A stretch of 64,000 bases of DNA, from NCBI RefSeq assembly GCF_001890765.1, contig NZ_KV878783.1, forward strand, positions 4,306,771-4,370,770, given 5' to 3'. This document shows positions 33,559 through 43,380 of the stretch, piece by piece. The DNA comes from Spirulina major PCC 6313. Its GTDB lineage: Bacteria > Cyanobacteriota > Cyanobacteriia > Cyanobacteriales > Spirulinaceae. How positions within the stretch are numbered: the first letter of the stretch is position 1; the number at the start of each line of letters is the position of its first letter. The position numbers and the translations under genes are program-made. A model generated the notes under the pieces. That model was not told the origin of the DNA. It worked only from the letters and a program-made list of their open reading frames with translations, and did no database searches.

Positions 33559-33759
33559 TTAAGCGGGGGGCGATTGACGCAAGGCTCGAACAGTGAGGAG
33601 AAGGGCGAGGAGGATGGGGGGCAAGGCGACGAAGGCGATCGCATGACCTCGCGTTGGGGCAATTGCCACGAGGGGGCCAACATATTTAATCACCCCCGAA
33701 ATTCCGGCCGCCCCTAGGAACACTTTGAGAATGAGTTCAGTGACATCACGCAGGGGCAT
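33559..33759 (-). CDS. small membrane protein upstream of the AI-2E transporter
   Basis: 66 residues from the ATG at 33757-33759 (MPLRDVTELILKVFLGAAG...). The frame is open further upstream, but that part is polar and low in quality. There are two hydrophobic segments: VFLGAAGISGVIKYVGPLVAI and AIAFVALPPILLALLLTV. The family is not recognised. Close spacing to the transporter gene suggests a functional pair. Confidence 0.6.
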   Translation of the reverse strand: MPLRDVTELILKVFLGAAGISGVIKYVGPLVAIAPTRGHAIAFVALPPILLALLLTVRALRQSPPA

Positions 33760-34479
33760 AGGCAAACCGTCTGAGGGTGGAGAGGAATTGCCCTCGATTT
33801 TAGCGGGTTGGCGATCGCCTTGCCTAGCGGCCTGCCCCAAAATCCCCGATGCGGGGGTAAACCCGGTGGGGCTACGGATCGATCATGGCTGATTCCGGTG
33901 GCGATCGTATCGTAATTGTGCGGGGTTGTCAGGATGGCGATCGCAGGATTATCACTCCGACTCTATTTAACGATTGGCACTTCAAAGGAGTTCCCCCTCT
34001 GCTTCAATGGGCCCGATTCCCGTGGCCAAAACACAGCACCTTTTTGAGGTTTACATGATTCGCATCCGCATCGGGCAATCCAGTGCATAAGCGGCGTTAA
34101 ACATAATGGGAATCGGACAAGATGATCAAGGGAAGATTCGGGACAACGAGGGATAGAATCCCTGAAATACAGTGATCCCAAACCCAAAAGGGGTTTAATG
34201 AATGCGCTGGATCGGGGCTTGTGGAGATCGGGAGAATCTTCGTAATCTTTGCTCATTTTGAGGGTCGTGATTGAACGATTCTAGAGTTGAATGCTTGAGC
34301 AAAGATTAAGAATGCTGGATATCACGAAGTTCTCATGTCTAGACGAAAAGAAATGTAATTAATTGTGTGCAGATCCCGTTAGCTTTTCGATCTATAGAGA
34401 TAATGTGCCTAGACCTCTCATTGGGTTTGAAATCAGTGAGAAATGATTTTCCTTCTTGCTGTGTGCTCAAGCGTTCCTC
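33760..34479. other. 720-bp region without a supported gene
   Basis: Several short open frames exist (for example 33963-34256 on the minus strand and a 58-codon frame from 33885 on the plus strand), but none shows a recognisable family or ribosome site. The right third is AT-rich and should contain the promoter of the hybrid kinase gene. Nothing else was recognised. Confidence 0.4.
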
Positions 34480-37236
34480 ATGTCTACGTCCTGCCCTAAC
34501 CTCCACGCTCTGATTCGTCCAGTGCCGGTGTGCTCTCCTCAGGTCACGCTCACATCGCTCTTGGGATTATTTTCAGGAACCACGACGGATGTGGTGGTGT
34601 GCTTGGATGCGGACTATAAACCCTTGGGGACGATTTCCCTGGCGACGCTGTTGCCCTTCCTCCAAGCACCGCAACCGGATCAGTCCTTTTCGTCCACTTG
34701 GCTGCACTCGCTCCCGATTGTCACCCTTGATGAAAGTTGTGATGCGATCGCCGCCTTCATCCACGAAAATCCGAAAAAATACTATGCGGTGGTAGACACC
34801 GAGGGGAAATTTCAGGGCCTCGTGAATGGTTGGCAACTTTTACCGCAACTGCTACGCCCGGAACTCACCGAGCGCATGACAGCGTTGCTGATGCTGCTCG
34901 ATCATATCCCGATGCCCCTGCGCCTCGAAACCGAAACCGGGCAAGTGTTGCAACAAAACAAAATGTGGCAACATCAGGTTGATCCCCAAGCTGAATTTCT
35001 CCAGGAGAATGTTGGCCTCGACAGTGCACCCGCCAACCCGATGATTCCCGTATCGTCACGGCAGGACAGCACCCTTTCCACCACTGTATCGACGCTGAAA
35101 TTTTCAGGGCCGAACCTAGCCTCCGACAATCAGCATATTTGGAAGCTGCTCCGCTTTCCCCTCTCGATTCCCCTCGCCCATGCGGGGGAACCGCTGCGGC
35201 TGGTACTGGCGACGGATATCACCGAACAGCGACAACTCTGTAAAGAATTAACCGCCAAAAATGCGGATTTAGTCCAACTCAATCGCCTCAAAGATGAGTT
35301 TTTAGCCTGTATTACCCATGAATTAAAAACGCCTCTGACGGCGGTGCTGGGGCTGTCCAATCTGCTCAAGGATGCCAAGCTTGGCCCGTTGAATCCTCGC
35401 CAAAGCCGCTATGCCCAGTTGATCCATCAAAGTGGACGGCAACTGATGGGGGTGGTGAATGACATTCTGGATTTAACGCGCTTAGAAACGGGGCAACTGA
35501 AGCTGAATCCGGAGCCGGTGCAACTGGCATCGCTGTGCGATCGCGCCTATGAACAGGCCCTGGCCCAAGTGGTGAGCAGCCATAACCCCGACGCGGAAAA
35601 AAGCCAACAAACCCGATTCACCCTCACGATCGAGCCGGGTCTAACGGGTCTGGTTGCCGATGAGTTGCGCTTGCGGCAAATGCTGAGTCACCTGTTGGAA
35701 AATGCCCTGAAGTTCACGCCCCCCACGGGGCAAGTGGGGTTAACGGTGAGCCGGTGGCAAGGCTGGATTGACTTCACCGTCTGGGATACGGGGATCGGGA
35801 TTCCAGAATCTGATCAACATCTGATTTTTCAGAAGTTCCAACAGTTGGAAAGTCCCCTCACTCGCCAATTTGAAGGCGCGGGCCTGGGCTTAGTTTTGAC
35901 TCAACGCTTGGCCCGTGCCCATGGGGGTGATATTTCGTTTATCTCAAAGTCTGGCCATGGCAGTCGCTTCACCCTATTGTTACCCCCTAGCCCACCCCAA
36001 GGGGCGGCAAAAAAAGCCAATGGCACAACGGTACAACAACCCACGCCGAATCAGTTGGTGATGATTGTGGAGGCTGTGCCCCACTATATTGAAGGGTTGA
36101 CGTTGTATTTGCAGCAGTTGGGCTATCGAGTGTTGATTGCGCGATCGGGCACTGAGGCGTTGGAAAAAGCCCGGCAAATTCAACCTCGGATTATTTTTCT
36201 CAACCCGTTGCTGCCGTTGCTGTCGGGGTGGGATGTGTTGACGCTGTTGAAATCTGATCCGAGTACCTGCAATATTCCGGTGCTGGTGACGGCAACACGG
36301 GCGGAGAAGAACCAAGCGAAGCAGAATCGGGCCGATGGGTTTTTGACACTACCGGTGAAGTTAGCCCCACTGCGGGAGAGTTTGCTTAAGATTCAAACTG
36401 CGTTGGTGGGTGAGACGCGGAATATTACGATTTTGCATTTGAATGCCCAGGAGAACCCGGCAGTCGAGGGACATTCTCCCTTTGTTCGGGAGTTTGGCGG
36501 GGAGATTGCCCACCATACCGGGCCGGTAAATTACCGGATTTTGGAGGCGGATGATCTAGAGCAGGCGGATATTTTGGCGCGGGTGTGGAAGCCGGATGCG
36601 CTGTTGTTGGATGGGACACAGTTGCAGAATGCGGGGTCGTATTTGCGATCGCTCACCAGTTATCCGGCCTTGACCGTGCCACCGTTGATCACCCTGGACA
36701 ATCAAACCACAGCGATCGCCAACCAATACCCCGAACTCACCGTCTGTCCCTGCCTGATTCCGATCACCACCGACAGTATTCCCGCCCTGCTGCAAGTGAT
36801 TCAAGTGGCCACCGGCATCACCGTCCAGCCCAATATTTTGGTAGCCAGTGATGAACTGCGCCTGCCCCCCTCCGCCCCTCCGGAACACCACGCCCCCCAC
36901 AGCTTTATCCACGCCCTCACCCAATACCTCCAAACCGCCGGATTCCGGACGGTGCTCTCCAAATCCTGGCCCGAAATTCAACGGCAGTTAGCCAATAACC
37001 GGATTAATCTTTGGGTGTTGCATATCCATGAACCCACCGCTGAATCCTTCTGGCTCGAACGCCTCGCTGCGATCCGCCAACAGTACCCCACCTTGCCGAT
37101 TCTGCTGGTGGACTATCGCGATGAGTCCAAAGATACGGTGTCTTCCCTCTGTGCCCATGCCACCTGCACGATCACCGATGCTGACCAATCCATGACGACG
37201 GTGCTACAAAAAATCAATCAACTGATTCTGGGCTAA
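34480..37236 (+). CDS. hybrid histidine kinase with CBS-like sensor and three degenerate receiver domains
   Basis: 918 residues from the ATG at 34480. Residues about 1-140 form a CBS-pair-like sensor (TTDVVVCLDADYKPLGTISL, KKYYAVVDTEGKFQGLVNGW). A PAS-like stretch follows at about 150-260. HisKA has the phospho-His at about 280 (ITHELKTPLTAVLG), and the HATPase has NALKFTPP, DTGIGIPE and GAGLGLVL. Then come three receiver-like domains. The first has Asn where the phospho-Asp should be (IIFLNPLLPLLSGWD), the second has a poorly placed Asp (PDALLLDGTQLQ), and the third lacks it (INLWVLHIHEP). There are no membrane segments. The kinase core looks active, and the receivers may act as docking or regulatory domains. 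It overlaps the converging epimerase gene by 23 bp. Confidence 0.85.
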   Translation: MSTSCPNLHALIRPVPVCSPQVTLTSLLGLFSGTTTDVVVCLDADYKPLGTISLATLLPFLQAPQPDQSFSSTWLHSLPIVTLDESCDAIAAFIHENPKKYYAVVDTEGKFQGLVNGWQLLPQLLRPELTERMTALLMLLDHIPMPLRLETETGQVLQQNKMWQHQVDPQAEFLQENVGLDSAPANPMIPVSSRQDSTLSTTVSTLKFSGPNLASDNQHIWKLLRFPLSIPLAHAGEPLRLVLATDITEQRQLCKELTAKNADLVQLNRLKDEFLACITHELKTPLTAVLGLSNLLKDAKLGPLNPRQSRYAQLIHQSGRQLMGVVNDILDLTRLETGQLKLNPEPVQLASLCDRAYEQALAQVVSSHNPDAEKSQQTRFTLTIEPGLTGLVADELRLRQMLSHLLENALKFTPPTGQVGLTVSRWQGWIDFTVWDTGIGIPESDQHLIFQKFQQLESPLTRQFEGAGLGLVLTQRLARAHGGDISFISKSGHGSRFTLLLPPSPPQGAAKKANGTTVQQPTPNQLVMIVEAVPHYIEGLTLYLQQLGYRVLIARSGTEALEKARQIQPRIIFLNPLLPLLSGWDVLTLLKSDPSTCNIPVLVTATRAEKNQAKQNRADGFLTLPVKLAPLRESLLKIQTALVGETRNITILHLNAQENPAVEGHSPFVREFGGEIAHHTGPVNYRILEADDLEQADILARVWKPDALLLDGTQLQNAGSYLRSLTSYPALTVPPLITLDNQTTAIANQYPELTVCPCLIPITTDSIPALLQVIQVATGITVQPNILVASDELRLPPSAPPEHHAPHSFIHALTQYLQTAGFRTVLSKSWPEIQRQLANNRINLWVLHIHEPTAESFWLERLAAIRQQYPTLPILLVDYRDESKDTVSSLCAHATCTITDADQSMTTVLQKINQLILG

Positions 37237-38269
37237 CCCATTCCACCCCTAGACCTGGCGCAGGGGCGGGGATTAAGCACCCATCCGCGTAGGTCATTCC
37301 TTGGAAGGGATCATCCTGGAGATTGAGGTGACTGTCGAGATCGATGTAGTGGGCGTAGGGGGCTAACTGATTGAGGGCAGCGTTGGAGAGGCTGCTGTCG
37401 GCGTAGCAACCGTACATGATCTGAAGTTTGTGGCTTTGGGCGGTGTGGATCATGCGGAGCACTTCAGTGAGTCCCCCGGCTTTCATCAGTTTAATGTTGA
37501 TGCCATGGACGACGGGGGCAAGGCGGGGAATATCAGCGGCGGTGAAACAACTTTCATCGACAAAAATGGGCAGGGGCGATCGCCCATACAGGGCGGCAAA
37601 GTCCCCTTCATCCTCCACGGGTAGGGGTTGTTCGAGGTGACGCACGCCCCGATCCGCGAGCCAATCGGCCATGGCGATCGCTTCCTCTAAGCGCCATCCC
37701 CCATTGGCATCAACGGTAAATTCTCCATCGGGAGCCGCCGCCTGCACCGCCTCAAACATGGCGCGATCGGCCTCGATGCCCACCGGAGACCCCAGCTTAA
37801 TCTTGAACTGTCGCGCCCCCAGTTGATCTTGCCATTGTCGCACCCGCGCTTGGGCCAGGGCCGGATCACTAATCCCCACGGTGACCGAAGTGGGTACGCT
37901 GTGCTGCGGCTCTAGGCCCCACAGTTGCCAGAGGGGCAGCCCCGCCCGTTTCCCCAACCAATCATGCAATGCTGTATCCAATGCCGCCCGCGTCGCTGAG
38001 GACAGGGAGGCAATTTCAGCGGCGATCGCTTGACGTTGGAGGGGATGGTACTGCCGCAGGATCGGGGCGATCTGGCTTAGTTCCGTCTGCATGGTGGTGG
38101 CGGTGAGGCCCTCCTGGCGGGTGACGGAAAAGGCCGTGGCCTCGCCCCACCCCTCAATGCCGTCGGCGTAAATGCGCACCCAGAGGTTGGTGTTTTGCGT
38201 GGACGTGCCGCGACTAATGGTTAACGCAACGCGCTTATGGACGGTGAAGGGAGTGATGGTGATATCCAC
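37214..38269 (-). CDS. dipeptide epimerase (enolase superfamily, L-Ala-D/L-Glu epimerase-like)
   Basis: 351 residues. The N-terminal capping domain (about 1-120) is followed by a TIM barrel with the muconate-lactonising-enzyme subgroup residues: KIKLG (Lys acid/base), DANGG and LEQPLP and VDESC (metal ligands Asp, Glu, Asp), INIKLMKAGG (second Lys) and the DLDSH stretch that lines the dipeptide pocket in Ala-Glu epimerases. Two catalytic lysines on opposite faces fit a racemase or epimerase. The probable job is murein peptide recycling. It could also be an o-succinylbenzoate synthase, but the DxD feature near the C-terminus argues for dipeptides. Confidence 0.85.
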   Translation of the reverse strand: MDITITPFTVHKRVALTISRGTSTQNTNLWVRIYADGIEGWGEATAFSVTRQEGLTATTMQTELSQIAPILRQYHPLQRQAIAAEIASLSSATRAALDTALHDWLGKRAGLPLWQLWGLEPQHSVPTSVTVGISDPALAQARVRQWQDQLGARQFKIKLGSPVGIEADRAMFEAVQAAAPDGEFTVDANGGWRLEEAIAMADWLADRGVRHLEQPLPVEDEGDFAALYGRSPLPIFVDESCFTAADIPRLAPVVHGINIKLMKAGGLTEVLRMIHTAQSHKLQIMYGCYADSSLSNAALNQLAPYAHYIDLDSHLNLQDDPFQGMTYADGCLIPAPAPGLGVEWVSPESVD

Positions 38270-38293
38270 AGAGTTTTAAGGAGATCGCGGGGG

Positions 38294-39781
38294 TTAGCGG
38301 TTATAGCGTTGGGTCAGGGTGAGGAGGCGATCGCTCAAGGCCTCGGTTAACTGTGCTGAAGATTGGTAACGCCACCGCCAATTTCCTGCATTCACGCTCG
38401 GATCATTCATCCGCGCCCGACCGTCCAAATCCAGCAAATCCTGGAGCGGCAAGATCGCTTGATTGGCCACTGACGCGAGGGCAAGGGTGATGAACTCCCA
38501 ATTCATCGCGGTGATCTGTGCGGGGGTCTCGTAACCGAGATACTGCGCCACGTTGTGCCGTTCGGTGTCTCCCGTTGTGGCCCACCAGCCGAGGGTTGTG
38601 TCGTTGTCGTGAGTGCCGGGATAGACAACACAGTTTTGGCTGTAGTTGTGGGGTAAATAGGGGTTGTGGCTGTCGTCCCCAAAGGCAAACATCAGGATCT
38701 TCATGCCCGGAAAATCAAAGCGATCGCGCAAGGCCTCCACTGGCGGCGTAATCACCCCCAGATCCTCCGCCATGACCGGCAGTGAGCCGAGGCGATGGCC
38801 CAAGGTTTGAAAAAAGGCCTCCCCCGGTGCGGGAATCCATTCGCCATTGAGGGCGATCGTTTCCTCTCCCGGCACTTGCCAATAGGCCTCAAAGCCTCGG
38901 AAATGGTCAACGCGCACCAAGTCCACATACAACAACGTCGCCCGGAACCGGTCTACCCACCAGGCGAAGTCCGTCGCTTCGAGGGTCTCCCAGTCATAGA
39001 CCGGATTACCCCAGAGTTGCCCCGTGGCGCTGAAATAGTCCGGCGGCACGCCCGCCCGGTAGGCCGGTGCAAGGGTATCAGGGTCGAGTTTAAAAATCTC
39101 CCGATTCGCCCACACATCGGCACTATGTTCGCAGACATAGATTGAAACATCGCCGATGATCTGAATATTGCGATCATTGGCATAGCGGCGCAGGGCTTGC
39201 CATTGGGCGAAAAATTTAAACTGGACAAATTGATGGTAGGTGATGCGGTGGCTTAACTCGGCCCGTTTTGCTGCCAATACCGCCGGATCGCGCCGCGCTA
39301 AACCCGGTTCCCACTGATGCCACATCCGTTCCGGTTGCTGTTCATGGATCGCAATGAACAAGACGTAATCCTCTAACCACCCGGCCTGCGCTTGGCAAAA
39401 CTGCTCAAATTCTGGGCTGGGGCTAAAGTTGCCGTAGGCCTGTTCGAGATAGTGGGTTTTATGGGCAATGACGCGATCAAAATCCACCTGTTCCGGGTTC
39501 ACATCATCCAAGGGGGCGATCGCTGCCGTGATTAACCCCTCCGCCGCCAGTTGATCCAGACTGATCATCAGGGGATTGCCCGCAAAGGCACTGAAATTCA
39601 TTGTGTAGGGCGAATGTTCATACCCCGTCGGCCCCAAGGGCAAAATTTGCCACAGTTTTTGACCGCTGCGCACGAGGAAATCAACGAAATCATAGGCAGC
39701 TTGGCCGAGATCGCCAATGCCATAGGGGCCAGGTAGTGAGGTGGGATGAAGCAAAATACCACTTGCGCGGGGAAATGCCAT
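38294..39781 (-). CDS. malQ: 4-alpha-glucanotransferase (amylomaltase, GH77)
   Basis: 495 residues, normal for bacterial and plant D-enzyme-like MalQ. It starts MAFPRASGILLHPTSLPGPYGIGDLG. Catalytic motifs are VDLVRVDHFRGFEAYW (nucleophile Asp), MAEDLGVITPPVEALRD (acid/base Glu) and YPGTHDNDTTLGWW (third Asp). It transfers malto-oligosaccharide units in glycogen and maltodextrin metabolism. It is separate from the epimerase gene by 24 bp on the same strand, but shared regulation is not evident. Confidence 0.95.
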   Translation of the reverse strand: MAFPRASGILLHPTSLPGPYGIGDLGQAAYDFVDFLVRSGQKLWQILPLGPTGYEHSPYTMNFSAFAGNPLMISLDQLAAEGLITAAIAPLDDVNPEQVDFDRVIAHKTHYLEQAYGNFSPSPEFEQFCQAQAGWLEDYVLFIAIHEQQPERMWHQWEPGLARRDPAVLAAKRAELSHRITYHQFVQFKFFAQWQALRRYANDRNIQIIGDVSIYVCEHSADVWANREIFKLDPDTLAPAYRAGVPPDYFSATGQLWGNPVYDWETLEATDFAWWVDRFRATLLYVDLVRVDHFRGFEAYWQVPGEETIALNGEWIPAPGEAFFQTLGHRLGSLPVMAEDLGVITPPVEALRDRFDFPGMKILMFAFGDDSHNPYLPHNYSQNCVVYPGTHDNDTTLGWWATTGDTERHNVAQYLGYETPAQITAMNWEFITLALASVANQAILPLQDLLDLDGRARMNDPSVNAGNWRWRYQSSAQLTEALSDRLLTLTQRYNR

Positions 39782-39922
39782 AGCTGAGGAATTCTCTCAA
39801 TCGAATGAAGTGCCATGTTCATTACACCATGGCGATTCGGCGATCGCTGTATTTTGCCCGATTTGATCCTAATTTGTTCAAGCCAGGATGGCTCTCACGA
39901 ATGATGCGCATCCTGACCAATC

Positions 39923-39956
39923 AAAAAAGAGAAGCCAAGTTTGACTTCTCTTTTTT
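39923..39956 (-). terminator. intrinsic terminator after tRNA-Glu
   Basis: A near-perfect hairpin AAGAGAAG...CTTCTCTT flanked by A and T runs. Read leftward from tRNA-Glu it ends in a T run, so it should terminate the tRNA transcript. Because of the A tract on the other side it could also work in the opposite direction. Confidence 0.8.
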
Positions 39957-39960
39957 GTGA

Positions 39961-40033
39961 TACCCCCAAGGGAATTCGAATCCCTGTCGCCTCCGTGAAA
40001 GGGAGGTGTCCTAGGCCTCTAGACGATGGGGGC
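39961..40033 (-). tRNA. trnE-UUC: tRNA-Glu (UUC)
   Basis: The 73-nt minus-strand cloverleaf begins GCCCCCATCGTCTAGAGG. The acceptor stem is GCCCCCA with TGGGGGT plus discriminator A. The anticodon arm is CCTCC-CTTTCAC-GGAGG with anticodon TTC, and the T-loop is GGATTCGAATTCC. CCA is not encoded. In cyanobacteria this tRNA also supplies glutamate for tetrapyrrole synthesis. It is followed on the same strand by a strong terminator. Confidence 0.96.
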
Positions 40034-40174
40034 CTGTCTTTTTTCGCTTGATGAGCGCAGTTTTGAAGGGCGCGTTTCACTCGAACGTTTCTAACTATAG
40101 CGAACCCCTATGGGACTGTCAAGAATATTTTTAGAATTTTTTGATCTGCTGCGGCTCCAGCCCTGAATCATCCC

Positions 40175-40717
40175 CTAGAGTTTGCCAAAGCGGAGTTGGC
40201 TGAGTCGCTGTTGAGCTTGGGGGTCAAGGCCGCTAAACAGAAAACGGCGGGACGATTGTTTGGGTTTGCGATCGCGATGCACCCGGCGACGATTAGACTG
40301 CTGCACCGCGATCGCCAATTGCCGCGCCGACAAACATTCCGCCCCGTACCCACTAGCCGTCTGCTGTTGGGCATAGTCCGATGTAGCGACGATCAACCGT
40401 TTGCGGGTGACTTGGCGGGCATGGTGGGCGCAGGACTTTTCAATGTAAGCATCAGCGGTTTGGGCGTAGTCCGTATAATGCACGGACAGATGGGGCGTGT
40501 AGGCTTCGGTGTAGGCTTTTTCGCGGCGAGCGTAGGCATCAAAGACCACTTGGGTTTGAAAATCCTGCAAGGCGGCGTAGTTAATCAACTGTTCAATCAG
40601 GCGATCGCGGGCCGCATCAAGACCCTCTTGCTGTTGCAGTTGTTTGAGATCGGGCCAAGCCCCGATCATGTTGTAGCCATCGACCAGGAGACGAGCAAAA
40701 AAACGGGGAGCAGTCAT
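40175..40717 (-). CDS. NYN domain protein (YacP/Rae1-like RNase)
   Basis: 180 residues. The NYN/PIN-like fold is seen in LLVDGYNMIGAWPDL (catalytic Asp, with Asn), then TQVVFDAYARRE, VHYTDYAQTADAYIEKSC (Asp pair) and RLIVATSDYAQQQTASGYGA. These match the YacP family, whose Bacillus member Rae1 is a ribosome-associated endoribonuclease. The basic C-terminus (RRRVHRDRKPKQSSRR) would bind RNA. It is a stand-alone gene upstream of tRNA-Glu on the same strand. Confidence 0.88.
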   Translation of the reverse strand: MTAPRFFARLLVDGYNMIGAWPDLKQLQQQEGLDAARDRLIEQLINYAALQDFQTQVVFDAYARREKAYTEAYTPHLSVHYTDYAQTADAYIEKSCAHHARQVTRKRLIVATSDYAQQQTASGYGAECLSARQLAIAVQQSNRRRVHRDRKPKQSSRRFLFSGLDPQAQQRLSQLRFGKL

Positions 40718-41144
40718 GATTGAGGTTAGCGTCTAAGAGCGTCATAAAAACAGCAGGAATAGTAAGGGGGTCTTGTTCGGATGGTTGCAATGCGATCGCC
40801 ACCCAACCGGGCCGCCATTGCATCAATGCAATCTCAACTGCAACCAGCACAAGTTTTGAGCAAGAACCTCACATCATGTTAACAATGATTGCGAGTTGTA
40901 ACTGAATCAATCATCACAAAGTTAGTGCTTGATGTTCTCGATCTCTCTGCTTCACAGATGCGATCGGTTGTTAGGGCGTTTCAGGCATGGGACTGTCAGC
41001 CTCTGGCTCACGCATACCAGATCCAGACTCGCAACTTGGGTGATGTATCAACAGTAGCCCAAGCCCGGAGAAAGATTGAGGGAGAGGGCGACATGGAATG
41101 CACTCTGAACCCTTTTGATTAGATGTGACGCACCATCGCCCCCA
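40718..41144. other. intergenic region with dispersed repeat copy B
   Basis: 427 bp. The left end should contain the promoter of the NYN gene. An open frame at 40889-41122 overlaps the repeat and has no family, so I do not call it. Confidence 0.4.
40998..41062. repeat. dispersed 65-bp repeat, copy B
   Basis: It matches 6102-6166 in the same orientation, with shared blocks AGCCTCTGGCTCAC, GATCCAGACTCG, AACTTG and CAGTAGCCCA. The reading frames over the two copies differ, which argues against a protein-coding origin. Confidence 0.6.
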
Positions 41145-42431
41145 CTATGCCGCCGCTTGCATGAGTTCTTGGTAAGTCTCAAGGATTTTCTGAGCTTTAG
41201 AACTCCACGTAAATTCTTTGCTTCTCTGGACGGCTTGCAGTGACATGTGATGGAGTAAGGCGCGATCGCTCACCAATATTTCAATGGATTTCTTTAATTC
41301 CTGGACAACAAAATTTCTCGAAATCGGATTGATTTTAAATCCAGTTTTTTCAGTGACATACTCACCAATTCCACCATGATCAACAACAATACAAGGCAAC
41401 CCATTCGCCATCGCCTCTATCACAACCGCACCACCAAATTCACGAACAGATGGAAAACAAAAAACATCAGATGATCTGTAATACTTCAATGTCTCTTGTT
41501 GTTGAACCCATCCCGTAAAACTAACTTTGTCTTGAAGCTCTAGCCGCTTAACTTGTTGCTCTAAAGCAGTTCGTTCTCCACCATCACCAACAATCGTCAG
41601 GAAAACCTTGTGCTGAATAGATTCTTCTAACTTGTAAAGCGCATCAATCAAAATATCCGCCCCTTTATAGGGCACAAGGCGACCAACAAAGAGAAGATGA
41701 ACTTCTGTCCTATTCTTTGATTCAAGATCACTTTTTTTATCATTATGCAAGAAAGACTCTTTAATACCATTCTCATAAAATATTTTGACTTTGTGATTTT
41801 CAATATTAAATAAATCTTTAATGAGCTTCAACGTATAAGTAGATCCAACAAGAATATGATGAGCCTTCTCATAAGTTTCCCGATAACCCGGAATGATAAA
41901 TCGACCGATTGCTCGGAGAAAATTAAAATTAGCAAATTCTCGTTTTGCAACATCTTTGAAACCATCTGGAAAAGGAACACCTCCATTGACTGGCCCAATC
42001 ACAAATGGTGTTCGTTTACATGCCTTAATGATTTTCGCAGGATAGCGTGGCATCATCGGGGTGATCACATGGACAATATTATAGTGGCCTCTGATCACCA
42101 ATTTGTTGAAATGGTGGTAAACAAGGTGGTTGAATTCATGATAAATAGGATATGTCAACGTATGATAGATCGGCCAAATCACCCGGCCATTGATCTTACT
42201 AAAGCGTTCGACAAAAGCATAGTATTTCTTGATGAAGCTGCTTTCGGAAATATAAGCGATATCTCGATCTGGATGTAGTCTTTCTAGCGCATCTTTATTC
42301 CTTGCATGCGTCACTAGGGTGGTGTTGACGTGACGACTAATCTGTTCATAAAAGCAGTAGCCTTGAAATGGAACTGAAGACCATTCAGGATTACACTGCT
42401 CAATAATCAAAAGAATTTTCGTGTTTTCCAT
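41145..42431 (-). CDS. glycosyltransferase family 4 protein
   Basis: 428 residues from the ATG at 42429-42431; an ATG five codons upstream is possible. GT-B fold. The N-terminal part has a His-rich stretch (YHTLTYPIYHEFNHLVYHHF). The C-terminal part has LLFVGRLVPYKGADILIDAL, LTIVGDGGERTALEQQV, VSFTGWVQQQETLKYYRSSDVFCFPSVREFGGAVVIEAMANGLPCIVVDHGG, with the EFGGAVVIEAMA donor-sugar motif of GT4. It probably makes a surface polysaccharide. The gene is AT-richer than most neighbours, which may reflect transfer. It has no operon partners. Confidence 0.88.
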   Translation of the reverse strand: MENTKILLIIEQCNPEWSSVPFQGYCFYEQISRHVNTTLVTHARNKDALERLHPDRDIAYISESSFIKKYYAFVERFSKINGRVIWPIYHTLTYPIYHEFNHLVYHHFNKLVIRGHYNIVHVITPMMPRYPAKIIKACKRTPFVIGPVNGGVPFPDGFKDVAKREFANFNFLRAIGRFIIPGYRETYEKAHHILVGSTYTLKLIKDLFNIENHKVKIFYENGIKESFLHNDKKSDLESKNRTEVHLLFVGRLVPYKGADILIDALYKLEESIQHKVFLTIVGDGGERTALEQQVKRLELQDKVSFTGWVQQQETLKYYRSSDVFCFPSVREFGGAVVIEAMANGLPCIVVDHGGIGEYVTEKTGFKINPISRNFVVQELKKSIEILVSDRALLHHMSLQAVQRSKEFTWSSKAQKILETYQELMQAAA

Positions 42432-42446
42432 GATTCTTTCCTGCAT

Positions 42447-43380
42447 TTAATTTTTCTCTTGTGAGTAGACTTTTTTTCGCAAGAGTTTAGACTGGATCTA
42501 TTAAAGAGCAATCAAACTCAGATTCTTATGTCGGCAGTGCTAAGAATGTAGTGAAAAATGACCGAAACCAAAGCTTTTTCTATCTGATTCCACTACTTGC
42601 ATACCACTATAGCGGTTTGCATTTTGATCAGGTACAGCCCTTACTCTCAATTTCTCTCCCAGCAGGACGATGGACGTTGAGGCGTGTTGCATGATTTTTC
42701 TATACTCATGAGGTGCGCTCCCTACTCCAAGCTCTTGTCCTAGCTAGGACGAGGTAGGACGAGGAACTTGAGAATGTGTCTCATGGATTGAGACAAGTCG
42801 ATACTCTTTTGTCACGAAATCTTGACTTAAACGAAGATATTAGTACACTTGCCCTTTTGCTTGAATTTAACTCCAATTATATTTTGAAAAATCCTGAGAA
42901 ATTGATCTGGTTGACCCATTTATCTCATGTTCTCTTGCAGATCTATCTCACATTTTTCAGGTTGTGCTAAAAAAAGGGGTGGATTGCAGAAGTGTTGAAT
43001 GGTTTGTTTGTTCTAGTTGAATTTGGACACACTAATCCTATGAAAAGCCAAAATCAACATCGTGGAATTAACTTTCTAAACCAATGTACATAACTGATTT
43101 GCTCACACATGAACGCTTGCAAATAGCGGAGCTTATCTAACAAACTCTTTCTCGCTTCTTTTGGGATTTCAGTCAATTGCAGTATCAGATATCCTAAAAG
43201 CGTTGTCTTGGGCTACATTAAGCTTTGACCGGGACAAGGCGAATGGTGATTGGACGGCAATTCAACGCTGGCAGCATTGGCTAACACAGATAGCATGATT
43301 GCAGACCGTGTGGCGCTATGGCCACCGTTCTGTGGTTTCAGGGCTGCGATCGCCCCTAAGGTGCTGGGGGACTGAGGGGG
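42447..43380. other. 930-bp region without a supported gene, possible remnant DNA
   Basis: AT-rich compared with both sides. A 64-codon open frame at 42776-42970 has no recognisable family. The stretch 43150-43300 contains coding-like pieces that I could not assign to any transposase. It probably includes decayed accessory DNA together with the promoter of the glycosyltransferase gene. Confidence 0.35.

Noticed and set aside
33963-34256. 97-codon minus-strand frame as a gene
   Set aside because: No family and weak composition; not supported by a start signal or neighbours.
37214-38269. o-Succinylbenzoate synthase (menC)
   Set aside because: Possible by fold, but the DxD-type residues near the C-terminus and the length fit dipeptide epimerases better, and no men genes are adjacent.
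40889-41122. 77-codon open frame as a gene
   Set aside because: It overlaps repeat copy B, has no family resemblance and no ribosome site.
42776-42970. 64-codon frame in the AT-rich region as a gene
   Set aside because: Low-complexity Leu-rich translation without a family or ribosome site.
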